DNA of 40,687 nucleotides, from positions 1 to 40,687 of IMG/VR virus record IMGVR_UViG_3300033144_003065. One strand, written 5' to 3'. Below, one piece after another: positions 7,704 through 13,202 of this stretch (positions are counted from its first letter, which is position 1; every line of letters begins with the position of its first letter). The DNA comes from a virus. Both the position numbers and the translations under genes were made by a program. Below the pieces are notes generated by a model, which searched no databases, was not told where the DNA came from, and saw only the letters and a list, made by a program, of their open reading frames with translations.

Positions 7704-9754
7704 TACTCGCTCCTATTTGGTAGGGTAGAAAAATATGTCCGCCCTGTCGATGTTATCGCCCGCGTTAACTCGTCATCCCCCTCTATCATACCACTATTTA
7801 TGTATCCAGCAAAGGACTCAATCGCTTCAAGTACAAGTGAGTAGTGATTTTTTTCAGGGAGTTCAGCATAACTGCCAGTTGGTTGCAATTTACGCACGTA
7901 TCCCCGCGCCATACCATTCACTGTCCACATTGCGTCTTGAGACACTTGAAACGCGGGTCTGCGCTTGTTAACTGTTTTAAGCCGGGCGACTAAACTCCCA
8001 ATACATTGTGAAGCTAAGTGCCCCCGAATTAGTTTGTTATTTTTCCCGCGAAACACTCCGGGTATCCCATTATTCCTATATTTATCAAACTGTTCGGCGG
8101 GGGCGATAGCGATAAATTCACCACCAGCCAACGTAGCCTCTTGTATGATAATTGGTAACGCTTCTATCGCGGGTTCATTTCTACACCAGTCCTGTATGAC
8201 ATATATGTTGTTTTCCCGGAATTGTAATAGTACTGCGGCAGTCATAGATGGGGTAGCGGATACGGCTAAATAACGTGGGCTGCGCGGGCTTATTTTTAGG
8301 TCATTTATTACATGTTGGGGCCCAAAATCCTCGTACACTGGTTTTCCCGCCCGCATTTTAGGTGCATATGCCAGCGCGTTAACTACATCACACCGCCCAG
8401 TTGGAAAATTTAGTAGTTCATGTTCAAGGTCTTTGCAGTCGTCACAATGGGTGACATCCCCCGCCATATAGAATGGTTGTAGGGATGATATAAATTGTAT
8501 CTTGTCCTTTGGTGCCCGTTGGGGTGATAACGGGATAGACACCCCCCTCTTAATTTGTTCATTCCGCAAGGGTTGCATGATAAACTCTTCAAGTCCGTCT
8601 GCTTCAACTCCTAGATTGACAGGGTTATACTTCTCATTTAGTTTAAATATCTCATTAATAATTTCATTTGGTTTGTGAAACGCACCATATGCTTCTAACA
8701 CACAAAGTTCGTTTTCAATCCAAGTCCATACAGCGTATCCAGTTCTTGCACTTGTCTTGGTGTTTGTAGTACGCGCAGGATCAACCATAATTTCTACCGG
8801 GAAGTATCCGGGTGGGGCTGTGCCTTGTGTAAACATGTCAGGCTGAAATGGTTTACCGGCTAAGTCCTCAGCCCTGCACATGTACTCCTGTTCAAACTCC
8901 GTAATCGCCCCGGCATTTGTATAATTTTGCCGAAGATCATTTACCCATTTCATTGAGAATCTATCTGACCATGATGCAACTTCTTTTTCGCCCTCAATAT
9001 AACAGATCGGGATGATAATAAATTTCCAAAGCCCCCCGTTCCGCTTTTCTTCCAAGAGACTTTTCGGGTGCAATGGAGTACCAACCATTCTTACTTTGCC
9101 ATCTGGGGTTAGTGCAGGCAAAAGGGAGCCGTCAAACCACCTGCGTGATTTATGTCGAGCCAACTCAGTTAATACCATGTCCTCATCTTCTAAATCATCT
9201 ACGATAGCTAAATCTGGGCGATCCCCCTGCTTTGTTTTCGCTCCACGCAGAGATTGCCTCGCACCAAATGCCTGTATCCGCGCCCCATTATTTAAAACGA
9301 TTGTATCTTGAGACCATATCGGTCCAACTTGATTCCCAAATAATTCAATCAGAAGCTCATTATTCTCTAGTTCGTATTTAATAGCAGCTAGACGCTCACA
9401 CCCGCGCTCATGGGTGTTGCCAATAATGATAACGAACTTAAACTCCCGGAAAAGCACTGATAATATGGCATACTCTTCAACAAGAGTAGACTTCGCCCCG
9501 CCCCGAAACGCTTCTGCAAGGGCATATTGCGAAGTAGAATAAAATAGGTTCAGTATGTCTGAATGAAACTCTGGTGATACATTTTTCTTCCTACCCTCGA
9601 ATAAAAAAGTGTGCGCGAGGTAGCGATCCTTAAAAAACCGTTCTAAAAGGGCTTCCCGTTTCTCCCGGGCATTGTGTTCCATAGCGGTTTTCCATACGCC
9701 CGCCTGCCTAGGAATTTCCTCTTCCTCGCCCCCATATACTCTATCATCCGCCAC
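7703..9754 (-). CDS. Terminase large subunit with extra C-terminal domain
   Basis: 683 residues, longer than the usual 450-600. The ATPase part has Walker A FRGGAKST (residues 83-90) and Walker B LAIVDDLED (182-190). The nuclease part has the expected acidic residues in MVDPARTT (Asp325), LGVEADG (Glu384) and CDVVNALAY (Asp456). After residue 490 a second segment repeats the same rhythm (YLAVSATPSMTAAVLLQF, NNIYVIQDW, FIAIAPAEQFDKY, HYSLVLEAIESFAGYI) without the catalytic acids, so it may be a degenerate second RNase H-like domain. The start is GTG 9752-9754 with a strong GGAGGAGG site. It overlaps the upstream TAG as TAGTG. It drives headful or cos packaging into the portal. Confidence 0.92.
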   Translation of the reverse strand: MADDRVYGGEEEEIPRQAGVWKTAMEHNAREKREALLERFFKDRYLAHTFLFEGRKKNVSPEFHSDILNLFYSTSQYALAEAFRGGAKSTLVEEYAILSVLFREFKFVIIIGNTHERGCERLAAIKYELENNELLIELFGNQVGPIWSQDTIVLNNGARIQAFGARQSLRGAKTKQGDRPDLAIVDDLEDEDMVLTELARHKSRRWFDGSLLPALTPDGKVRMVGTPLHPKSLLEEKRNGGLWKFIIIPICYIEGEKEVASWSDRFSMKWVNDLRQNYTNAGAITEFEQEYMCRAEDLAGKPFQPDMFTQGTAPPGYFPVEIMVDPARTTNTKTSARTGYAVWTWIENELCVLEAYGAFHKPNEIINEIFKLNEKYNPVNLGVEADGLEEFIMQPLRNEQIKRGVSIPLSPQRAPKDKIQFISSLQPFYMAGDVTHCDDCKDLEHELLNFPTGRCDVVNALAYAPKMRAGKPVYEDFGPQHVINDLKISPRSPRYLAVSATPSMTAAVLLQFRENNIYVIQDWCRNEPAIEALPIIIQEATLAGGEFIAIAPAEQFDKYRNNGIPGVFRGKNNKLIRGHLASQCIGSLVARLKTVNKRRPAFQVSQDAMWTVNGMARGYVRKLQPTGSYAELPEKNHYSLVLEAIESFAGYINSGMIEGDDELTRAITSTGRTYFSTLPNRSE

Positions 9755-9900
9755 TAGACCTCCTCCCAGTCTGGGTAAGGTCTATTCCGCAAGAGCCATA
9801 CTTTATCTTTCTTCTTATCTGGGACTACTTGCATTTTATATCTCGGAGTTCTAAGCTCTCTAGCGTGTCTGCTCCTACGCCTGTTTTTGCATTGTTTCAT
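9754..9900 (-). CDS. Small basic protein coupled to terminase
   Basis: 48 residues when started at ATG 9898-9900, which has AAAGGA seven bases upstream. A longer frame exists but its extra part is inside the preceding gene. The sequence is very basic (KNRRRSRHARELRTPRYK, PDKKKDKVW) and ends in NRPYPDWEEV. It has no membrane segment. It overlaps the preceding ligase-like gene by 26 bases and the terminase GTG by one base. A DNA- or RNA-binding role, or a small-terminase-like helper, is conceivable from charge and position, but nothing diagnostic is visible. Confidence 0.6.
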   Translation of the reverse strand: MKQCKNRRRSRHARELRTPRYKMQVVPDKKKDKVWLLRNRPYPDWEEV

Positions 9901-10180
9901 TATTGTATCCTTTAACTCTATGATATAATGCGTCGATCTTATGTAACTCCGGGTGCGAATATATCCAGCGACCAGTGCAAGGATCAAACTCTTTACAGAA
10001 CCAGTCGTCCATCTTTTTGTTGCCTGTGTTTATTGATAGATCAACTTTATAGCATTCTTGGTCGAATCTCCCATCCGATACTAGAGGGTCATCCATGAGC
10101 TCGTAAGCATACGCCCACAGTGCGACATCTATCCTCCTGCGGCGCTCTTCTTCTACGATAGCCGGCTTATATTTACTCAT
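9875..10180 (-). CDS. LigA domain Ia-like small protein
   Basis: 101 residues from ATG 10178-10180 with AGGGG upstream. The open frame extends to a GTG at 10261, but that part overlaps a structured leader. The central WAYAYELMDDPLVSDGRFDQ (about residues 22-41) matches the pattern YxYYVxDxPxISDxxYD of the NMN-binding domain Ia of bacterial NAD-dependent DNA ligase. Such stand-alone proteins are often annotated as LigA-related in phages. The adenylation domain with its catalytic Lys is absent, so it cannot be a ligase by itself. The second half contains CKEFDPCTGRWIYSHPELHK. It is first in the leftward packaging operon. A second protein of the same type is at 15921. Confidence 0.65.
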   Translation of the reverse strand: MSKYKPAIVEEERRRRIDVALWAYAYELMDDPLVSDGRFDQECYKVDLSINTGNKKMDDWFCKEFDPCTGRWIYSHPELHKIDALYHRVKGYNNETMQKQA

Positions 10181-10203
10181 AATATCCCCTATAAAGAAGC
10201 TTA

Positions 10204-10239
10204 ACCCCGGTAGTATGCTCCCGCAGGGACATCCGGGGT
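10204..10239 (-). other. Nested hairpin in the leader of the packaging operon
   Basis: ACCCCGG (10204-10210) and CCGGGGT (10233-10239) form an outer stem. TCCC (10219-10222) and GGGA (10226-10229) form an inner stem with a three-base loop. The element lies between the candidate leftward promoter and the first start codon, so it would be the 5' untranslated leader of the packaging operon. Confidence 0.5.
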
Positions 10240-10267
10240 CGTAATTCCTTGTTGCACCCACTATTTA

Positions 10268-10296
10268 ACTTTAGCACACCCATTGACACGACGCAA
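10268..10296 (-). promoter_or_regulatory. Candidate leftward promoter, packaging operon
   Basis: Minus strand TTGCGT (10291-10296), 17 bases, TAAAGT (10268-10273). Three of six and four of six positions match consensus. It overlaps the strong rightward promoter, so the two would compete. Weak evidence on its own. Confidence 0.35.
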
Positions 10297-10312
10297 GTAG
10301 TAATGGTATAAT
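10283..10312 (+). promoter_or_regulatory. Strong rightward sigma70 promoter
   Basis: TTGACA (10283-10288), an 18-base spacer, and TATAAT (10307-10312) preceded by TGG, an extended -10. Both hexamers are perfect. It lies 22 bases before the RusA start codon and should drive the early rightward genes with host RNA polymerase. Confidence 0.85.
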
Positions 10313-10333
10313 GAGGGTTATGGAGGTGCGCTC

Positions 10334-10687
10334 ATGATAATTCACAAATTTACATTACCATTCCCCCCGAGTGTTAACAGCTTATTCGGGGGTGGGTCAA
10401 AACAAAAACGGTTTCCGTCGAAGAAATATAAAGAATGGCTGCGAAGTTGCCCAGAACTGGAGTCGCTCAGATTATCCAATGAAGTAGCGATCGAATACAC
10501 ATTCGCATTCCCAGATAAACGTGTCCGGGATGGTCAGAATTATTTGAAGGCTGTGACTGACTACCTCACCAAGCAGGGAGTTATACAGGACGATAATTGG
10601 AAGATAGTAGTATCTGAAATTTGGAACCACATGGGGGTAGACAGAGAAAACCCGCGAGTAGAGGTTACGGTAGTTGAGCTACAGTAG
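10334..10687 (+). CDS. RusA-family Holliday junction resolvase
   Basis: 117 residues, the usual length of RusA. The start FTLPFPPSVNSLF is the typical RusA opening. The catalytic region reads RVRDGQNYLKAVTDYL (about residues 63-78), with Asp66, Asn69, Lys72 and Asp76, followed by GVIQDDNWK with Asp86 and Asp87, matching the conserved acidic and Lys positions of the family. It would cleave four-way junctions as a dimer, resolving recombination or replication intermediates before packaging. It is the first gene after the strong rightward promoter, with GGAGGTG before the ATG. It sits away from the main recombination genes, which are 12 kb to the right. Confidence 0.88.
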   Translation: MIIHKFTLPFPPSVNSLFGGGSKQKRFPSKKYKEWLRSCPELESLRLSNEVAIEYTFAFPDKRVRDGQNYLKAVTDYLTKQGVIQDDNWKIVVSEIWNHMGVDRENPRVEVTVVELQ

Positions 10688-10697
10688 GAGTAAAGAT

Positions 10698-10955
10698 ATG
10701 ATAAACAAGAAGTTAGCAAAACAGAAAACTATCGTGGCATGGAAAGAAGAATGCGCGGATATGGACAGGTGGGATAAGTCGTTTGAGTTCGATGAAAAAT
10801 ACTCCGACGATTTTCGTGGGTGCGAGACAAAATCTTTTAGCTGTAAAATGCACGATAGAGACGTATACTGTGTGCTAACATTCACGGACGGGCGGGAATA
10901 CACACTCTACATCACACCATTCGCCCCATACTGGGATGAACTCATCAAAAAATAG
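10698..10955 (+). CDS. Hypothetical early protein
   Basis: 85 residues from the ATG at 10698-10700, which has TAGGAG nine bases upstream; an earlier in-frame start at 10674 overlaps the RusA gene and has no ribosome site. The protein is acidic and aromatic, with KTIVAWKEECADMDRWDKS, then a beta-looking part CKMHDRDVYCVLTFTDGREY and TPFAPYWDELIKK. It has three Cys in the middle but no clear metal motif and no membrane segment. I do not recognise the family. It lies in a tight early cluster, so a host-takeover or regulatory role is possible. Confidence 0.7.
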   Translation: MINKKLAKQKTIVAWKEECADMDRWDKSFEFDEKYSDDFRGCETKSFSCKMHDRDVYCVLTFTDGREYTLYITPFAPYWDELIKK

Positions 10956-10965
10956 GAGCACAAAA

Positions 10966-11133
10966 GTGAAAAAAGTTCAAAAGCTCTATGAGGGGGACCA
11001 ACGCGCGGCTAGCTTGCAAGATGCATTACTAGAGGTCATATTTGAACGCGCGACGAATATGCCCCTGCCAACTGTTATTGGTGTTCTTATACTGTTAATT
11101 GACGATCTCAAAAAACACTCATCGGCAACATAG
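10966..11133 (+). CDS. Hypothetical small early protein
   Basis: 55 residues starting at GTG 10966-10968, chosen because AGGAG lies eight bases upstream; the longer frame from 10936 overlaps the previous gene. The sequence begins with Lys and Gln (KKVQKLYEGDQRAA) and is mostly helical, with a hydrophobic stretch MPLPTVIGVLILLIDDLKK near residues 33-51 that could be an amphipathic helix or a weak membrane helix. No known family. The stop codon TAG overlaps the first copy of a repeated ACATAGGGAGGA element. Confidence 0.6.
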   Translation: MKKVQKLYEGDQRAASLQDALLEVIFERATNMPLPTVIGVLILLIDDLKKHSSAT

Positions 11134-11207
11134 GGAGGAACTAACGAAAATACCAACTCTCGTTAGTTAAGTTGGAACAACTAACACTGATGAAACATAG
11201 GGAGGAG
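11128..11207 (+). promoter_or_regulatory. Intergenic element with competing hairpins and a doubled ribosome site
   Basis: The sequence ACATAGGGAGGA occurs at 11128 and again at 11195, so the ribosome site used by the next gene is duplicated. Between the copies lie three overlapping pairings: AACTAACGA (11139-11147) with TCGTTAGTT (11160-11168); CCAACT (11153-11158) with AGTTGG (11170-11175); and GTTAGTT (11162-11168) with AACTAAC (11179-11185). They cannot all form together, so the RNA has a built-in choice of folds just ahead of the ATG at 11214. Confidence 0.55.
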
Positions 11208-11213
11208 AACATT

Positions 11214-11444
11214 ATGGCAAAACAAGTGACAGAAGACCAAGCGTTAAGTGCGGTGCGCATAATACAAGCAATTATTATTGATGCTTTTGGGAAAGACCTC
11301 ACCTATAAAAAAGCACAAATTAACTTGCGCCCAAGTATGGTTAAGCTAATGTATACTCTATGTGCTGAAATTGAGTATCAAAACAAGCCAGAAACAGGAA
11401 GACTCTCTCTTAGTGTAATCAAATCAGAGAAATACGATGTGTAA
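11214..11444 (+). CDS. Hypothetical early protein
   Basis: 76 residues from ATG 11214, preceded by GGAGGAG seven bases upstream; an earlier in-frame ATG at 11172 falls inside the hairpin element and lacks a ribosome site. The protein looks helical and soluble, with DQALSAVRIIQAIIIDAFGK, SMVKLMYTLCAEIEYQNKP, and ends in SVIKSEKYDV. I do not recognise it. Expression may be controlled by the competing hairpins directly upstream. The next gene starts within its last codons. Confidence 0.65.
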   Translation: MAKQVTEDQALSAVRIIQAIIIDAFGKDLTYKKAQINLRPSMVKLMYTLCAEIEYQNKPETGRLSLSVIKSEKYDV

Positions 11445-11703
11445 GATTGAAAACCTGTGTGTCAGCGCGCGTGAAATAATACAGCACACTAAACAGTTAC
11501 CTGTGACAAATTGTGCTATTGTGGAAATAGTAGAACTAGAGTTACCAAGGGCGATTATTGCGGTGGAAGACACCGTATTAGAGGGTAATCATAAACTGGT
11601 GGGGTATTATTACAGAAGGATAATTGCACTTCTTAGAGACCTATATAGTCGTTTGGTTGAAAAACAGGCACTTGACATTTTTAACAGTGAAACTAGGGGG
11701 TGA
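11437..11703 (+). CDS. Hypothetical early protein
   Basis: 88 residues. The ATG at 11437 overlaps the end of the previous gene by eight bases, so the two are probably translationally coupled. The N-terminal part has CKIENLCVSAREIIQHTKQ, the middle is a hydrophobic beta-like run AIVEIVELELPRAIIAVEDT, and the C-terminal part is helical, YYYRRIIALLRDLYSRLVEK. There is no signal peptide and no known motif. Codon use resembles the neighbours. Confidence 0.65.
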   Translation: MCKIENLCVSAREIIQHTKQLPVTNCAIVEIVELELPRAIIAVEDTVLEGNHKLVGYYYRRIIALLRDLYSRLVEKQALDIFNSETRG

Positions 11704-11709
11704 ACAACA

Positions 11710-11904
11710 GTGGATAAGTTCAGTACACGGTACGGATACATCGAAGGCAGGTGCAATGCAAAGCGTAAGAAGCATCCGGGTAAGTTATGTAAGAGGTTCC
11801 CTTTAAAGGGGCAGAAGCGATGTAGCCTACACAATGGTGGGTGGCATAGTAGCCGGGGTAAGCGGGAGAAGACATTCCCGTTCAGGAATATAGTTCAAGA
11901 ATAA
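11710..11904 (+). CDS. HGGxSTG-like small Cys/His protein
   Basis: 64 residues from GTG 11710-11712, seven bases after the preceding stop. The core reads CNAKRKKHPGKLCKRFPLKG then KRCSLHNGGWHSSRGKR, giving Cys15, Cys27, Cys38 and His41. The order C-x-A-x-x-K-x-x-G-x-x-C-x-x-x-P-x-x-G-x-x-R-C-x-x-H-x-G-G is the signature I know from small phage proteins with an HGGxSTG or HGGxW motif, probably a single zinc-binding knuckle. It is strongly basic and could bind nucleic acid. It is the last clear gene of the first rightward cluster. Its 3' end carries CCCGTTCAGGAATATA, repeated 50 bases downstream with one mismatch. Confidence 0.7.
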   Translation: MDKFSTRYGYIEGRCNAKRKKHPGKLCKRFPLKGQKRCSLHNGGWHSSRGKREKTFPFRNIVQE

Positions 11905-12330
11905 TGGGATACAGGCGTTATAAGTGCCCGTACAGGAATATACTAAGTCGCACGATTTTTTTATGCAACTGAATGTACCCGATCGGGAAGTTTTGGTAAC
12001 TCATTGAGTTACTCCGAGGGAATCACCTTAAACACAAATAAAATCAAAGGGTTAATGCCGAAAACAGGTGTGAAGGAACTCGCCCCCCCCTAGAATAGTA
12101 ACATACTGATATATAACAATAAATTATAAAAAACGAAAATATGGCGCACTTTGAGGGAGGAGGGATAAAATTATTACCCGCCCACCCCCGTACTGAGTCG
12201 TTTCCCAAGTTAGCAGAATAAGACATTGCCCAGCACACCGCACGCAGCCAGCACATGAGCACACAGAGAAAGAGCACCTAAATAATAGATGCCCTTAATA
12301 AAATATGAGTGTTTGTAAAACAGTGTTTTT
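11905..12330. other. Gene-poor stretch with two palindromes
   Basis: I see no convincing gene in these 426 bases. They hold CCCGATCGGG (11978-11987), an operator-like palindrome GTAACTCA-T-TGAGTTAC (11996-12012), a run of eight or nine C (about 12082), a copy of TGATATATAACAATAAA (12107-12123) that recurs at 13285-13301, and AAAACAGTGTTTT (12317-12329). One minus-strand frame of 77 codons at 12044-12277 lacks a ribosome site and has improbable composition. Confidence 0.6.
11996..12012. promoter_or_regulatory. Operator-like palindrome
   Basis: GTAACTCA (11996-12003), one central T, TGAGTTAC (12005-12012). Perfect eight-base half-sites around one base are typical of a binding site for a dimeric regulator. 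The binding protein is unknown; the nearby paralogous small proteins are candidates. Confidence 0.45.
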
Positions 12331-12504
12331 TCAGGCAACTGATTTTATTGGATGCCCATCGGGGTTGTGAACTAGTATCCAGTCATTAGGTAATAAGACT
12401 ACCATCATTTGATTTACGCGTGCAATACACTCAACTTCTGCAAAAGTCATGTCACCTCTTAAATACCAGTTACAAGCTTCAATTACACATTCCATATCAT
12501 TCAT
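12331..12504 (-). CDS. Third gene of a leftward micro-operon, 57 aa
   Basis: 57 residues from ATG 12502-12504 to TGA 12331-12333. GGAGA precedes the start by three bases, and the ATG overlaps the stop of the 28-codon gene upstream as ATGA, so coupling is likely. The protein is acidic and compact: MNDMECVIEACNWYLRGDMT, then AEVECIARVNQMMVVLLP, then DWILVHNPDGHPIKSVA. It has three Cys and two Trp. No membrane helix and no known family. Length without stops, ribosome site and overlap all favour a real gene. Confidence 0.6.
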   Translation of the reverse strand: MNDMECVIEACNWYLRGDMTFAEVECIARVNQMMVVLLPNDWILVHNPDGHPIKSVA

Positions 12505-12587
12505 TCTCCATCATAAAATTGAGTTGTATCGCACTTGCGGTGTTTTTTAATTAAAAACATAATAATTGTTTTGAGTATTTGTTTCAT
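12501..12587 (-). CDS. Second gene of the micro-operon, 28 aa
   Basis: 28 residues from ATG 12585-12587. GGGGG lies about nine bases upstream. It overlaps the stop of the gene before it and the start of the gene after it, both as ATGA. The peptide starts MKQILKTIIMFLIKKHRKCD, a short amphipathic or membrane-touching helix flanked by Lys and Arg, and ends in a polar tail. It may be a membrane-active peptide or simply a coupling leader. Real translation is plausible but not certain. Confidence 0.4.
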   Translation of the reverse strand: MKQILKTIIMFLIKKHRKCDTTQFYDGE

Positions 12588-12640
12588 TCGTTGCACCCCC
12601 ATGTCACATAAAACACAAAAATAATAAATGCTAATGTCAT
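12584..12640 (-). CDS. First gene of the micro-operon, 18 aa hydrophobic peptide
   Basis: The 18-residue peptide MTLAFIIFVFYVTWGCNE is encoded from ATG 12638-12640 to TGA 12584-12586. GAGGGAG lies eight bases upstream, a near-ideal ribosome site for so small a frame. It is almost wholly hydrophobic and long enough to cross a membrane once. Its stop overlaps the next start as ATGA. It may be a tiny membrane peptide or a leader that feeds ribosomes into the next genes. Confidence 0.4.
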   Translation of the reverse strand: MTLAFIIFVFYVTWGCNE

Positions 12641-12656
12641 GATTTATTCTCCCTCT

Positions 12657-12824
12657 ATCTTTAGAATAACATGCAAAGGTAAATTATTTGTTAACAAATA
12701 AGCCGGACTTGATTTATATCCGGCTTATAAGCTGATTATGATTTACCATGATCCGAATTTACATTTTAACCTCCACCGATTCGATTATTGCTTGCTTCAT
12801 ATCTTTAGAATACCATGTAAAGGT
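12657..12824 (-). repeat. Direct repeat, possible tandem extended -10 promoters
   Basis: A 24-base element occurs at 12657-12680 and 12801-12824 with 22 of 24 identities, 144 bases apart. On the minus strand both copies read CCTTTRCATGKTATTCTAAAG, containing TGnTATTCT, an extended -10-like box. Each copy lies just ahead of a tiny leftward frame: the micro-operon for the first, a 13-codon frame (MKQAIIESVEVKM) for the second. They may be duplicated leftward promoters or binding sites. Confidence 0.5.
12698..12728 (-). terminator. Hairpin between paralogue A and the micro-operon
   Basis: A perfect 10-bp stem, ATAAGCCGGA (12698-12707) and TCCGGCTTAT (12719-12728), with an 11-base loop. On the minus strand it is followed by TTGTTAAC, a weak T-rich tail, so it could end the leftward transcript from 13138 before the separate micro-operon unit. 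The T tract is poor, so a pausing or regulatory structure is equally possible. Confidence 0.4.
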
Positions 12825-12869
12825 TAATAAAAGGTAAATTTATAAAATATAATTTCGTAGTGTATAGAT

Positions 12870-12919
12870 TGTGGTGGGGAACAAATTAAGAACTCCTTAA
12901 TCACGACAGCCCCACCACA
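12870..12919 (-). ncRNA. Two-tier hairpin, copy 1 of a possible RNA family
   Basis: The outer stem TGTGGTGGGG (12870-12879) and CCCCACCACA (12910-12919) is a perfect 10 bp. An inner stem ATTAAG (12885-12890) and CTTAAT (12896-12901) has a five-base loop. It lies 25 bases past the stop of the leftward gene at 12944. A hairpin at 24460-24511 has the same stem except for two positions that changed on both sides. No T tract follows on the minus strand. Confidence 0.45.
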
Positions 12920-12943
12920 TTCCATGATATATATTATAAAGTG

Positions 12944-13138
12944 TCAACCAATTCTTTGAACTATCACCACTCCGTCAACTGTCCTGCGACGCACCTTTAT
13001 CCCTATTTGTTTTGCTATTTGATACACTCCTGCACAATTGCACTCAAACCGATCTTCTATTTCTAATGTCCTCATAAACTCCGTCAATCCTATATATTGT
13101 GGATCGTTCGGCATCTTTGTATTTACTTTCTTAAACAT
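12944..13138 (-). CDS. Small putative DNA-binding protein, paralogue A
   Basis: 64 residues from ATG 13136-13138 with AAGGA seven bases upstream. It is a paralogue of the 62-residue protein encoded divergently at 13641: both contain GLTxFMxTLxIxDxFE, then about ten residues on xxIGIKxxRRxxDG. In this copy the second half is GVYQIAKQIGIKVRRRTVDG followed by VVIVQRIG, which reads like a helix-turn-helix plus a short hairpin, basic and compact. A role as regulator of the control region is inferred from the motif look and from its location next to promoters and palindromes. A near-consensus promoter lies upstream. Confidence 0.7.
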   Translation of the reverse strand: MFKKVNTKMPNDPQYIGLTEFMRTLEIEDRFECNCAGVYQIAKQIGIKVRRRTVDGVVIVQRIG

Positions 13139-13173
13139 GCGCTATCCTTTCAAATGTTATGACTCATAACCCT

Positions 13174-13202
13174 ATCATATCAATAGTCAATATATCTGTC
13201 AA
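13174..13202 (-). promoter_or_regulatory. Leftward sigma70 promoter for paralogue A
   Basis: Minus strand TTGACA (13197-13202), 17 bases, TATGAT (13174-13179): a perfect -35 and five of six at -10. It sits 36 bases before the start codon. An ATATCAA motif (13177-13183) overlaps the -10 region, where a repressor could act. Confidence 0.75.

Noticed and set aside
11139-11175. H-type pseudoknot at the intergenic element
   Set aside because: The stems 11139-11147/11160-11168 and 11153-11158/11170-11175 would need a one-base linker to cross a nine-base-pair groove, which is too short. I report alternative hairpins instead.
12044-12277. 77-codon minus-strand frame in the gene-poor region
   Set aside because: No ribosome site, a C-run codes for Gly-Gly-Arg, and composition alternates Cys, Trp, Phe and Tyr improbably. 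I treat the stretch as non-coding.
12698-12728. Strong intrinsic terminator
   Set aside because: The stem is perfect but the following minus-strand sequence TTGTTAAC is only weakly T-rich, so I list it with low confidence.
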